Positions 48,923-57,587 of a stretch of 64,000 bases of DNA are shown piece by piece; the stretch's first letter is position 1, and the number at the start of each line of letters is the position of its first letter. The notes below the pieces were generated by a model. The model ran no database searches and had not been told where the DNA came from. It was given only the letters and a program-made list of their open reading frames with translations. Made by a program: the position numbers and the translations under genes. The stretch is from UBA10649 sp965278965 (GTDB lineage: Bacteria > Actinomycetota > Actinomycetes > S36-B12): NCBI GenBank assembly GCA_965278965.1, contig OZ257127.1, positions 2,728,001 through 2,792,000 of the forward strand, read 5' to 3'.

Positions 48923-50937
48923 CGACGGTCGCGCGGGCACGGTCGACGACGAGGCCGCGTTCGGGACTGATCGTGCCGGGTGTCGTGGTCCTCGTCGTCG
49001 TTGTACTGGCTGCGACGGCGGTGGGCCTGGTCCTCGCTGGTGGCTCGTACCAGGAGCCGCTGGCGGGCCTGCCCGACCCGGGTCCGCTTGTCGGGTGGGG
49101 TGCCCCCATCCTGCGGGCGCTCACCGACGTGGCCTCGATAGCCGTCGTCGGCTGGATCCTGGCGGCCGCCGTGCTGGATCCGTCCGGGAGGGATGGCGTC
49201 GTCTCGCGCATCGGTCGGACCGACCTGCGCCGGGCGGCGGGGGCTGCGGCGGTGTGGGCCGTGCTGGCGCTGCTCTCGATGCTGTTCGAGCTCGCGCTGG
49301 TGCTGGGGATCCCGCTCACGCAGGCGATGACGCCGGACATCATCGGGACGTACGCCAACGAGGTGCCGACGACACGTGCCCTCCTGGTGACGGCGCTCAT
49401 CGGGGTGATCGTCTGCGTCGGGGTCTTCCTTACGGCGACGACCGGGGGTGCGGTGGGGTGGCTGACGCTCTCGCTCGTCGCAACGTCGCTTCCGGCCCTC
49501 GCTGGGCACAGCTCGAGCCTCGGGGACCATGCGCTCGCCATGTCAGCCGGTGTGGTCCACGCCGTCGCTGCGGTGCTGTGGATCGGCGGACTGTTCGCCC
49601 TCGCGGTCCACGCCGTCCGGCGGGAGACACCACTGCTGCGGCCGGTGCAGCGGTTCTCGTCGATCGCGGTCGTGGCGATAGTCCTCGTCGCGGTCAGCGG
49701 GTTCGCGAACGCCTACACCCGCCTCGACAACGCTGGCCAGCTCGTCACCACCGGCTACGGCGTCGTCGTGCTCGCCAAGACGGTGCTGGTCGTCGGGCTG
49801 GCCGGTCTCGGCTGGGTCATGCGCGAGCGCGTCATCGGCACGCTCGCGAATGCGTCGCGTGCGGTCGTCTTCGTGCGGACCGCGGGCATCGAGCTCGTCG
49901 TGATGGCGCTGGCCCTCGGGCTCGGCGTGGCACTCGCCTCGAGCCCGCCACCACGGGTCGAGGTCGTGTACGACACGTTCGGGGAGAGCCTGCTCGGGTT
50001 CCCGTACCCGCCCGCGCCGACCTTCGTAGACGTCGTGCTGGCGTTCCGGTTCGACGCGCTGTTCCTCGCGGCGTGTGTCGTTGCGGCGGTGCTGTACGTC
50101 GCCGGCGTCGTCCGCCTGCGCCGTCGGGGCGACGCATGGCCGGTCCTGCGCACGGTCTCGTGGCTCGTGGGCGTCGCCATCGTGCTCTGGACGACGAACG
50201 CCGGAATCGCGGTCTACGCCCAGGTCTCCGTCGGCTGGCACATGGTCCAGCACATGACGATGACGATGATGGCGCCGATCTTCCTCGTGCTCGGCGCGCC
50301 CGCGACCCTCGGACTGCGGGCCCTCAAGCCAGCCCACGGCACGGAGCGAGGTCCGCGCGAGTGGCTCGTGTGGTTCCTGCACTCATGGGTCACCCGCGTG
50401 CTGACCAACCCGTTCTACGTGTTCATCGTCTACGTCATCGGCCTCTACGGGCTGTACTTCACCCCGGCGTTCGGCTGGCTCATGGGCAGCCACGTCGGGC
50501 ACGTCGCCATGCAGCTGCACTTCATCGTCTCGGGCTACTTGTTCTACTGGGTGCTCATCGGCATCGACCCCCGGCCACGGCCCCTGCCCTACTGGGCACG
50601 ATTCGTCATGCTCCTGCTCGCATTGTCGGTACACGGGTTCTTCGCCGTCGCCCTCATGATGGGCACCCAGCCGCTGGCGATCGAGTGGTACGGCCTCGTC
50701 CAACCGCCATGGATCACCGACACCATGGAAGACACCCTCGACGGCGGACAGGTCGCCTGGGGCCTCTCGGAGATCCCCAGCATCATCGTCCTGATTGTTA
50801 TCGCCGTGCAGTGGGCACGCAGCGACGAGAAGGAAGCCCGCCGGTCAGACCGACAGGCCGACCGCGACGACGACGCCGAGCTACGCGCCTACAACACCCG
50901 GCTCGCCAAGATGGCCGACCACGACAAGCACCACTGA
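48919..50937 (+). CDS. CopD-CtaG fusion membrane protein
   Basis: A 672-residue protein. The N-terminal half (about 20-320) is CopD-like, with helices and the conserved GHSSSLGDHALAMSAGVVHAVAAVLWIGGLFAL histidines. The C-terminal half (about 345-640) is a CtaG/caa3-type cytochrome oxidase assembly domain (GWHMVQHMTMTMMAPIFLVLGAP, GSHVGHVAMQLHFIVSGYLFYWVLIG). The fusion suggests copper import through CopD linked directly to oxidase assembly. Last gene of the four-gene operon; ends with HDKHH. Confidence 0.93.
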   Translation: MTTVARARSTTRPRSGLIVPGVVVLVVVVLAATAVGLVLAGGSYQEPLAGLPDPGPLVGWGAPILRALTDVASIAVVGWILAAAVLDPSGRDGVVSRIGRTDLRRAAGAAAVWAVLALLSMLFELALVLGIPLTQAMTPDIIGTYANEVPTTRALLVTALIGVIVCVGVFLTATTGGAVGWLTLSLVATSLPALAGHSSSLGDHALAMSAGVVHAVAAVLWIGGLFALAVHAVRRETPLLRPVQRFSSIAVVAIVLVAVSGFANAYTRLDNAGQLVTTGYGVVVLAKTVLVVGLAGLGWVMRERVIGTLANASRAVVFVRTAGIELVVMALALGLGVALASSPPPRVEVVYDTFGESLLGFPYPPAPTFVDVVLAFRFDALFLAACVVAAVLYVAGVVRLRRRGDAWPVLRTVSWLVGVAIVLWTTNAGIAVYAQVSVGWHMVQHMTMTMMAPIFLVLGAPATLGLRALKPAHGTERGPREWLVWFLHSWVTRVLTNPFYVFIVYVIGLYGLYFTPAFGWLMGSHVGHVAMQLHFIVSGYLFYWVLIGIDPRPRPLPYWARFVMLLLALSVHGFFAVALMMGTQPLAIEWYGLVQPPWITDTMEDTLDGGQVAWGLSEIPSIIVLIVIAVQWARSDEKEARRSDRQADRDDDAELRAYNTRLAKMADHDKHH

Positions 50938-50944
50938 GCCGGAC

Positions 50945-51649
50945 CTAGGCCGTCAGTCCGGAGGCGCTGGCTACGGCCTTCGTGCGTCGGGCCTGGTTCG
51001 TCGCGGTGAGCTCCCGGTAGCGGGCGACCCGCTCCGGGGGAGCGGTGTCCGGTGAGCCGGCCTGGAAGGGCGGGGCCGGGTTGTACTCGATGCGGAGCTG
51101 GATGAACTCCGCCGTCGGACGATCGATGAGCGCTGCGACGAGAGTCAGTGCGAAGTCGATGCCGGCGGTCACGCCGCCGCCGGTGACACGGTTGCGGTCG
51201 ACGACGACGCGCTCATCGGTCGCGATGGCGCCGAACGCGGCTAGGTACTCCATTGCGGCCCAATGGGTCGCGGCGCGGTATCCGCGGAGCAGGCCGGCAG
51301 CACCGAGTACGAGTGCGCCCGTGCACACCGACGTGACCCACGTGGCGTTCGCGCCCTGCGCCCGTACGAAGTCGATCACCTCGGCGTCCCCGAGGAGAGC
51401 GTCGATGCCTGGGCCGCCGGGCACGCAGATCACGTCGAGGGGAGGGCAGTCGGCGAACGTCATCGTCGGCGTGATGGTCATGATCGCGTCCGTCGGGACC
51501 GGCTCGAGGTCCTTCCACAGCAGGTGCACCTGCACACAGGGATCCGGTGCGAAGGCCGGGATGCTCGCGAAGACCTGGAGCGGACCGGTCGCGTCGAGCT
51601 GGGTCAGGTTGGGAAACACGACCAACCCGATCTGTAGAGGCGGTGTCAT
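50945..51649 (-). CDS. DJ-1/PfpI-family protein, isonitrile-hydratase-like
   Basis: A 234-residue class I glutamine amidotransferase-like protein. The nucleophile elbow is WVTSVCTGALVLGAAGLLRGYRATHW-like (reactive Cys in SVCTGA), with the acidic residue in FPNLTQLDATGPLQVF. This is the isonitrile hydratase/DJ-1 branch. A close paralogue begins at 63574. It converges on the CopD gene with a 7-bp gap. Confidence 0.85.
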   Translation of the reverse strand: MTPPLQIGLVVFPNLTQLDATGPLQVFASIPAFAPDPCVQVHLLWKDLEPVPTDAIMTITPTMTFADCPPLDVICVPGGPGIDALLGDAEVIDFVRAQGANATWVTSVCTGALVLGAAGLLRGYRAATHWAAMEYLAAFGAIATDERVVVDRNRVTGGGVTAGIDFALTLVAALIDRPTAEFIQLRIEYNPAPPFQAGSPDTAPPERVARYRELTATNQARRTKAVASASGLTA

Positions 51650-51724
51650 GGCTCGCTCGCTCCTCGGCTTCGAGTTGGATGGATCGATGGACGGCGTCGG
51701 GCTGCCCGCGGCGGTGGCGCCTGG

Positions 51725-52420
51725 TCAGGTCCAGCCGTCGAGGGCTCGCTTTGTCTCTTCGAGGTTCACGATGTGCAGGTCGTGGTTGCCTCCGGGAACG
51801 ACTCGGACCTCATAGCCACCGGCCCGCACGCGCTCCTCGAGCTCGGGCGTCACGGCGAGGGCAGGATCGGCGAGCACAACCAGCGACGGCACGGCCGGAG
51901 GCGTCGGTGGCTCCAGGTCGGGCAGCACCGGGTTCGGGGACTCGAACCACGAGCGATCGAAGAGCTGCAACGCACGACGCGTGTTCGCCAGGTGGTCCGG
52001 GCTGAAGCCGGGCAGGATCCCCGCGAGGTCGTCGACACCGAGGATCTCACCGGAGGCGTCGGTCGGCAGGCCGAACTCCAGGTCGGTCGGCACGGTCCAT
52101 CCAGGCTCGAGGTACACGGCACGCCGCGGCTGCAGCCGCTCGACGGCGAGCAGCAACGCACGTCCGCCGAGGGAATGGCCCACTATGAGGTCCAGGCCTA
52201 TCGGCAGCGCGTCGACGAGATCATCCGCAAGGTCCTCGACGAGGTAGCTGGACGCCCGGTCGCTGAGGCCATGACCGCGCTGGTCGACGAGCGTCACCGT
52301 GTAGCCCAGTGAGGCGAGCCATGGTGCGAGCTCGAACCAGCTTCCGCTGTCACCGGAAAGGCCGTGGACCAGTGCAGCGTGCCGAGGACCGTCTCCGACC
52401 GTGGTCGTCGCAAGTCTCAT
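51725..52420 (-). CDS. Alpha/beta-hydrolase
   Basis: A 231-residue hydrolase: oxyanion segment LVHGLSGDSGSW, VDQRGHGLSDR, nucleophile elbow VGHSLGGRA (Ser), and the catalytic His in PGGNHDLH. No lid domain of note. The substrate is unknown. It lies 75 bp upstream of the DJ-1 gene on the same strand. Confidence 0.9.
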   Translation of the reverse strand: MRLATTTVGDGPRHAALVHGLSGDSGSWFELAPWLASLGYTVTLVDQRGHGLSDRASSYLVEDLADDLVDALPIGLDLIVGHSLGGRALLLAVERLQPRRAVYLEPGWTVPTDLEFGLPTDASGEILGVDDLAGILPGFSPDHLANTRRALQLFDRSWFESPNPVLPDLEPPTPPAVPSLVVLADPALAVTPELEERVRAGGYEVRVVPGGNHDLHIVNLEETKRALDGWT

Positions 52421-52721
52421 GTGATGCTCCTGACTTCTTACGCGACTGCGTTGAGCAGCGTGATGCGCTCATCGGCGGATGAGGATCGGATCATCGGCTC
52501 TAATCGTGCGCCGAGCAAGGCCGAAGGGGCCCCGCGGCCTGACCGTTTGAGAGCGGCAACTCGAAAGCGCCGACCAAGATCGTCGGGCGGAAACGCTGTG
52601 ACGCGCACCCGGAGGGGTGAAGAACGCGCCCGATCCGGCGCCCGGTGGGCTAGGTGCCCTGGAGAGAAGCGCGCGTGCTCGTCAGTGTCCGGCAGCAGGC
52701 CGGCGTGGCTACGCTCCGTGC
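52421..52721. other. Intergenic stretch without a gene
   Basis: No ORF with typical codon bias or ribosome binding site. It precedes a truncated regulator-like ORF and the creatininase gene. Confidence 0.5.
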
Positions 52722-52847
52722 ATGCAGCGGGCGCACCGTCAGCGAACCATCCTCGCGATCGTGCGGCTCACAGGCGAAGTCGTCGCCGCCGACCCTGCGG
52801 GCAGGCTCGGATCCGCCGCTCCGATCGCGAGGGGACGATGGAAGTGA
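52722..52847 (+). pseudogene. Truncated DeoR-type regulator N-terminus
   Basis: A 41-codon ORF, MQRAHRQRTILAIVRLTGEVVAADPAGRLG, resembles the first helix-turn-helix of DeoR-family repressors but stops before the recognition helix is complete. TACGCT lies six bases before the ATG, so a leaderless promoter survives. It ends five bases before the creatininase start. It may be a gene remnant, or a short leader ORF. Confidence 0.35.
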
Positions 52848-52851
52848 TGGG

Positions 52852-53598
52852 ATGACGTCGGACGACCTGCACCGCATGACCTGGCCGGACGTGGAGGCAG
52901 CCGTTGCTGCAGGGAAGCGATCGGCGTTGATCGCGGTGGGAGCGATCGAGCAGCACGGTCCACACCTTCCCTTGGCAACAGACACGCTCATTGCTACCGA
53001 GACCGCGCGACGCGTTTCTTGCCGTATCCCCGATCTCCTACTCGGCCCGACGCTGCCCGTGGGTGTCTCCACCCACCACCTCTCGTTTCCCGGGACTCTC
53101 TCGATCGCCGAGCGAACGTTCCAGGAGCAGGTGTCGGCCTGCGTGTCGAGCCTCGGCGCTCACGGGGTCGACCGGGTCTTCGTCCTGTCCGGTCACGGCG
53201 GCAACTTCGGTCCGCTCGAGCGGCTCGAACGTGACGTCGGCGGCAAGATCGGTGCGACCGAGCTCGTAGCCTTCTCCGATCTGGGGGCGTTCATCGACGT
53301 GTTCCACACCGTCTCGTGGGAGGACGGGATCTCGCCCGCGGCGAGCGGCGCGCACGCCGGCGAATGGGAGACCTCGATCATGCTCGCCATCCACCCCGAG
53401 CTCGTCCGGATGGACCTGGCCGAAGCTGGCTTCACCGATGCCTTCGATGCCGCAGCCGCCGAGCGACTCTTCCGTGACGGCACCGCGAGCCTCGCAACGA
53501 ACGGCGTGCTCGGCGACCCGACCGCCGCCACCGCCGAGCGGGGCGAGCGGCACCTGACCGCCTGGGTGGACACCTTGGTCGCCTACTTCACCAAGTGA
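52852..53598 (+). CDS. Creatininase-family amidohydrolase
   Basis: A 248-residue metal-dependent hydrolase. Family motifs: VGAIEQHGPHLPLATDTLIA (Glu, His, Asp metal ligands), STHHLSFPGTLSI, VFVLSGHGGNFGPL and SGAHAGEWETSIML (Glu). Relatives include creatinine amidohydrolase, FAPy deformylase and mycofactocin MftE; no mycofactocin genes are nearby. It converges with the RidA/kbl/tdh group. Confidence 0.9.
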   Translation: MTSDDLHRMTWPDVEAAVAAGKRSALIAVGAIEQHGPHLPLATDTLIATETARRVSCRIPDLLLGPTLPVGVSTHHLSFPGTLSIAERTFQEQVSACVSSLGAHGVDRVFVLSGHGGNFGPLERLERDVGGKIGATELVAFSDLGAFIDVFHTVSWEDGISPAASGAHAGEWETSIMLAIHPELVRMDLAEAGFTDAFDAAAAERLFRDGTASLATNGVLGDPTAATAERGERHLTAWVDTLVAYFTK

Positions 53599-53628
53599 AG
53601 GTGAACGGGTGAGGAGATCCGAAGCAGG

Positions 53629-54015
53629 CTACGTCGCGCGCCTGGCCTCGAGCTCGACCTCGACCAGGTGCTCCGGCAACCTCAGGGCAGACACCTCGAT
53701 GAGGGTGGTCACCGGTCGGACAGCGTCGAACAGCGAGTTGTGGGCACGTCCGACTTCGTCGAAGTGAGCGATGTTGGTCATGAACACCCTGGTGCAGACC
53801 ACATCGGTCAGGTCGAAACCAGCCGACCGCAGCGCCTCGACTGCGATCCCGAACGCGACGCGAGTCTGCTCGTATGGGTCGTCGACGCCGACGACCTGTC
53901 CATCCACGGTTGCGGTCGTACCGGCTACCCACGCCGAGTCACCTACGCTCACCGCCCGCGAGTACCCGATCAGGTCCTCCCATGCCGTCCCCGTGTTGAC
54001 GTTTCTCCTCATCAT
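53629..54015 (-). CDS. RidA/YjgF-family protein
   Basis: A 128-residue RidA-superfamily protein, a group that deaminates reactive enamine/imine intermediates from PLP enzymes. Typical are SVGDSAWVAGTTATVDG, DVVCTRVFMTNIAHF (the Arg contacting the carboxylate) and RPVTTLIEVSALRLPEHLVEVELEA. ATG 54015 overlaps the kbl stop (ATGA) and follows AGGAG, so it is co-translated with the PLP enzyme Kbl, whose pathway could give such intermediates. Confidence 0.88.
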   Translation of the reverse strand: MMRRNVNTGTAWEDLIGYSRAVSVGDSAWVAGTTATVDGQVVGVDDPYEQTRVAFGIAVEALRSAGFDLTDVVCTRVFMTNIAHFDEVGRAHNSLFDAVRPVTTLIEVSALRLPEHLVEVELEARRAT

Positions 54016-55190
54016 TCACTCCTGTCTGAGTTCTTTCCCCGCAACGTCGCTCGCACGGAGATGAAGGCCGCAACTGCGGCATCGACGTCGTGGGCCGAAT
54101 GCGCGGCAGACAGCTGCACCCGGATTCGCGCTGTCCCGTGCGGTACGACCGGATGGCTGAACGCCACGACGTAGATCCCCTCGTCGAGCATGAGTTCGGC
54201 GATCGAGGAGGCCAGCGTGTCGTCGCCGACCATGACCGGGACGATCGCGTGATCCCCCTCCAGCAGGTCGAAGCCGGCCGCAGTCATCGAACTGCGGAAC
54301 TGCCGCGTGTTCGCTGCTAGCGCCTGGCGAAGCTCTGGCCGACTCTCGACCGCGTCGAAGGAGGCGAGGGTGCCGGCAACGACAGCGGGAGGCAACGTGT
54401 TCGAGAACAGATACGGTCGCGCTCGCTGCCGGAGCAGCCGAACGATCGCCGCGCTTGATGACACGTATCCGCCGGAGGCACCCCCGAGCGCCTTCCCGAA
54501 GGTGCCGGTGTAGATGTCGACCTCCTGGTCGACGCCGAACAACGATGGCGTTCCGCGTCCGTCCGGACCGACGAGTCCCACGGCGTGGGAGTCGTCCACG
54601 AGGACGAGCGCGTCGTACTGATGCGCCAGGGCGCAGATCGCATCGAGGGGTGCGAAGTACCCATCCATCGAGAACACGCCGTCTGTCACGATGACACGTC
54701 TTCGGGCGCCGCTTGCCGCTCGGAGCTGCGCCTCCAGATCCCCCATGTCCCGGTTCCGATAGCGGTACCGCGTCGCTTTCGACAACCGGATCCCGTCGAT
54801 CAGAGACGCGTGGTTCAGCTCGTCGGAGATGATGGCGTCCGATGAGTCGAACAACACCTCGAAGACTCCACCGTTGGCGTCGAAGCACGAGGAGAACAAG
54901 ATCGTGTCCTCCGTGCCGAGGAACGCGGAGACCCGCTGCTCCAGCTCCAGGTGCTGGTCCTGCGTCCCGCAGATGAATCGGACGCTTGCGAGACCGAAGC
55001 CCCAGCGGTCCAGGCCCACCTTCGCAGCCGCGATGACGTCCGGGTCGTTCGCCAGGCCGAGGTAGTTGTTGGCGCAGAAGTTGAGGACCTCACGTCCGTG
55101 GGTCGTCACGCGCCGGGCCTGTGACGACGACAGCGCGCGTTCGTTCTTGTAGGTCCCCGCCGACCCGATCGCATCAAGGGTCCGCTGCAC
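54012..55190 (-). CDS. kbl: 2-amino-3-ketobutyrate CoA ligase
   Basis: A PLP enzyme splitting 2-amino-3-ketobutyrate with CoA into glycine and acetyl-CoA, the second step of threonine degradation after Tdh. Very close to E. coli Kbl: NFCANNYLGLANDPDVIAAAK, GFGLASVRFICGTQDQHLELEQ, VDDSHAVGLVGPDGRG and the PLP Lys in TGTFGKALGGASGGY. GTG 55190 gives 392 residues. An ATT at 55214, preceded by GAGGTG with five bases between, would add eight residues and reproduce the E. coli N-terminal length exactly. Order on the minus strand is tdh, kbl, ridA. Confidence 0.95.
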   Translation of the reverse strand: MQRTLDAIGSAGTYKNERALSSSQARRVTTHGREVLNFCANNYLGLANDPDVIAAAKVGLDRWGFGLASVRFICGTQDQHLELEQRVSAFLGTEDTILFSSCFDANGGVFEVLFDSSDAIISDELNHASLIDGIRLSKATRYRYRNRDMGDLEAQLRAASGARRRVIVTDGVFSMDGYFAPLDAICALAHQYDALVLVDDSHAVGLVGPDGRGTPSLFGVDQEVDIYTGTFGKALGGASGGYVSSSAAIVRLLRQRARPYLFSNTLPPAVVAGTLASFDAVESRPELRQALAANTRQFRSSMTAAGFDLLEGDHAIVPVMVGDDTLASSIAELMLDEGIYVVAFSHPVVPHGTARIRVQLSAAHSAHDVDAAVAAFISVRATLRGKNSDRSE

Positions 55191-55216
55191 GTCTGAATCA
55201 ATTCGGGAAGTAATGA

Positions 55217-56260
55217 CTACACCTCGTCCCAGTTCAAGATGACCTTGCCGGCCTGCGACGCTCGTGCCGTCTCGAACGCGCTCGACCAGTCGCGTGCCGC
55301 GTAGCGATGCGTGATGACGGTTCGCAGCGCGTCCTGAAGGTTCGAGCTTGACTGCAGCATCGCCGCCATCGTGTACCACGTGTCGAACATCTCGCGGCCG
55401 TAGATGCCGGAGATCGTGATCATGTGCGTCACGATCCGCGTCCAGTCCACGTCGATCGACTGGGTCGGGAGACCGAGCATCGCGACGCGACCACCGTGGT
55501 TCAGGTTCGCGATCATCTCCGACAACGCCGATGGCTGCCCGCTGACCTCGAGTCCGACGTCGAAGCCCTCCCTCATGCCGAGCTCTCGTTGCGCATCCGC
55601 AATCCGGTCGGTGGCGACGTTGACCGTGAGGTCGGCCCCGACACGACGCGCGAGGGCGAGGCGCGCATCCGACACGTCCGTCACGACGACGTAGCGAGCA
55701 CCGACGTGCCTGGCGACCGCCGCCGACATCAGGCCTATCGGCCCGGCGCCTGTGATGAGAACGTCCTCGCCCATGAGCGGGAACTTGAGTGCCGTGTGCA
55801 CGGCATTGCCAAAAGGGTCGAAGATCGCGGCGACGTCCGGATCAATCGGGTTCTCGTGCACCCAGACGTTCGACTCGGGGAGCACGACGTACTCCGCGAA
55901 GGCTCCGTCGCGGTTTACTCCGACGCCGACGGTTCGGACGCACAGGTGCCGGCGCCCCGCTCGGCAGTTCCGGCACTCACCGCACACGATGTGGCCCTCG
56001 CCTGAGACCAGCTGGCCGACTCGGATCTGGCTCTCGCTCCGGCCGGTCGCGACGACCTCTCCGACGAACTCGTGGCCAGGAATCAAGGGAGGGCGGATGA
56101 CGCGGGCGGCCCAGCTGTCCCACGACTCGATGTGCAAGTCGGTACCGCAGATTCCTGCACGCAGCACGCGGATCGTGACCTCGCCCGGCGCGGCCTCAGG
56201 CTCGGGCCTGTTCGTGGCCGCAAGGCCCGGGCCAGGATCGACCTTCGCCAAGGCGCGCAC
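55217..56260 (-). CDS. tdh: L-threonine 3-dehydrogenase
   Basis: A 347-residue zinc medium-chain dehydrogenase oxidising threonine to 2-amino-3-ketobutyrate with NAD+. It matches E. coli Tdh along its length: ICGTDLHIESWDSW, PGHEFVGEVV, the structural zinc CGECRNCRAGRRHLC, VGVGVNRDGAFAEYVV, AAIFDPFGNAVHTAL and GIYGREMFDTWYTMAAM. GTG 56260 follows AAGGAGG. Feeds Kbl directly downstream. The upstream gap carries tandem GntR-type palindromes. Confidence 0.95.
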   Translation of the reverse strand: MRALAKVDPGPGLAATNRPEPEAAPGEVTIRVLRAGICGTDLHIESWDSWAARVIRPPLIPGHEFVGEVVATGRSESQIRVGQLVSGEGHIVCGECRNCRAGRRHLCVRTVGVGVNRDGAFAEYVVLPESNVWVHENPIDPDVAAIFDPFGNAVHTALKFPLMGEDVLITGAGPIGLMSAAVARHVGARYVVVTDVSDARLALARRVGADLTVNVATDRIADAQRELGMREGFDVGLEVSGQPSALSEMIANLNHGGRVAMLGLPTQSIDVDWTRIVTHMITISGIYGREMFDTWYTMAAMLQSSSNLQDALRTVITHRYAARDWSSAFETARASQAGKVILNWDEV

Positions 56261-56313
56261 TCCGGTCCTCCTTGCTGCCCGCCCGATATGAGCCACGTGG
56301 TCGCCGACCCAGT

Positions 56314-56338
56314 CTGGTATACCAGTCTGGTACATCAG
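56314..56338. promoter_or_regulatory. Tandem palindromes, probable GntR operator of tdh
   Basis: CTGGTATACCAG (56314-56325) is a perfect 12-bp palindrome; CTGGTACATCAG (56327-56338) is a second, imperfect copy 13 bp further on. They lie 54 bases upstream of the tdh start, and a GntR/FCD regulator is encoded just upstream on the same strand. TGGTATACCA is the typical form for that class. Confidence 0.65.
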
Positions 56339-56490
56339 TGTGGTGGGGGCAAGTGGGTCCGGCCTCGCCGGGTCGTCGCAGGGCGCGACGACGTCCGATC
56401 GTCGCTCGCCGGATCGCGCGCTGACACCGCAGACAGGAGGCCATCACGGGTGAGCGGACGACCGATGCACGCTGTGACGCGACGTGGGGG

Positions 56491-57237
56491 CTACCGCGAC
56501 GGTCGTCGTCGTGGCGATGTGCCGTCCCGAGTCCCCGGGAAGCAGTACTCCAGGGCGTACTCGCGAGAGGCCCGAAGTGTCTCGATCGCCTTCTTCCTCG
56601 CGAGCCCGGCGTCACCCGCTGCGACGGCTTGGGCCAGCTCGTGCGCCAACGAGTAGGTCACTTCCTGAACGCCGGGTGTTCGCAGCAGAAGTCCTCTGAT
56701 CGGGATCGACCGCCGACCCAGCATGACCGACGCATCGGCCAGCGCCGCGTTGCCGCACGCGTCGCGCAGGAGAGTCCAGACCCGTTCCATGAGGTCGAAG
56801 TGCAGGTCGCTGTGGCCGCGGGCCTTCGCCAGTGCCCGCGTCGTGGCCAGCAGCTGCGCCGACAGCTCGGGGGAGCGACCTCGTGTGGCGAGGTATGTGA
56901 CCTCGCCATCGACGAACTCACGAGCGCGGTAGGTCTCTTCCACCTCACCTGCGGTCGGGTTCGCGATCTTCGTCCCACGCCGAGGCACGACTTCCACGAC
57001 GCGGGTGGCCGCGAGGACCTGAAGAGCCTGATGCACGGGCGATCGACTGACGCCAAGCTCGATCGCAACCCGCGACTCACTGATCCACTCACCGGGCCGC
57101 AGGCCGCCTCGAACGATCTGGTCCGTCAGCCACACGAAGACCTGGTCCGTGAGTCGTTCGCCGGTGGTGGTCGGTGTCGCGCCGCCCCCGTCGTCTTCAG
57201 CCCCGAGGTCGTGAGCATCGACACCCCGCTTGCGCAT
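56491..57237 (-). CDS. GntR/FCD-family regulator
   Basis: A 248-residue regulator. The winged helix is at about residues 25-85 (TDQVFVWLTDQIVRGGLRPGEWISESRVAIELGVSRSPVHQALQVLAATRVVEVVPRRGTKIA) and the FCD ligand domain follows, with EFVDGEVTYLATRG and HFDLMERVWTLLRDACGN. It is upstream of tdh in the same direction, with tandem palindromes between, so it probably controls threonine degradation. ATG 57237 is preferred although the frame stays open upstream. Confidence 0.88.
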   Translation of the reverse strand: MRKRGVDAHDLGAEDDGGGATPTTTGERLTDQVFVWLTDQIVRGGLRPGEWISESRVAIELGVSRSPVHQALQVLAATRVVEVVPRRGTKIANPTAGEVEETYRAREFVDGEVTYLATRGRSPELSAQLLATTRALAKARGHSDLHFDLMERVWTLLRDACGNAALADASVMLGRRSIPIRGLLLRTPGVQEVTYSLAHELAQAVAAGDAGLARKKAIETLRASREYALEYCFPGTRDGTSPRRRPSR

Positions 57238-57587
57238 GACGCCCAGTATGACGTCGCCGAATCGCGCGGAGCGATCGCGCTGCCACCCGGTGGGGACCGT
57301 GTTGACCGAGCTGTCGGCGCCTCGGTACCGTCCCGGCCCAGCGGCGCATGCCGTAGCAACCATTCGGGAGAAGAGCCCGGTTCCGATAGGCGCCCCGGCG
57401 ACGTTCGCGATCAGACGCCCGAGAGTGCCGACGCACACCGCCCTCGCGACGCGAGTCCCTGTCCGCTTCACGGCGGTGGTCGCCGTCGACAGTGCCAGTT
57501 GCAGAACCCGGAGCTCCTCGTGGATCGCCCCGGTGATCTGACCCCCGAGTCCGTGACGTGCCACGCAGGCGGAGAGAAGGACCGACG
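57238..57587. other. Intergenic region between divergent genes
   Basis: No convincing gene. The GntR frame continues open upstream to about 57564 (including VARAVCVGTLGRLIANVAGAP), but it matches no family I know and lacks a ribosome binding site. The region should contain the divergent promoters of GntR and homoserine dehydrogenase. Confidence 0.5.

Noticed and set aside
57238..57564. Upstream continuation of the GntR frame as a longer protein
   Set aside because: The added residues match no GntR N-terminus and no ribosome binding site was seen; ATG 57237 gives a normal-length regulator.
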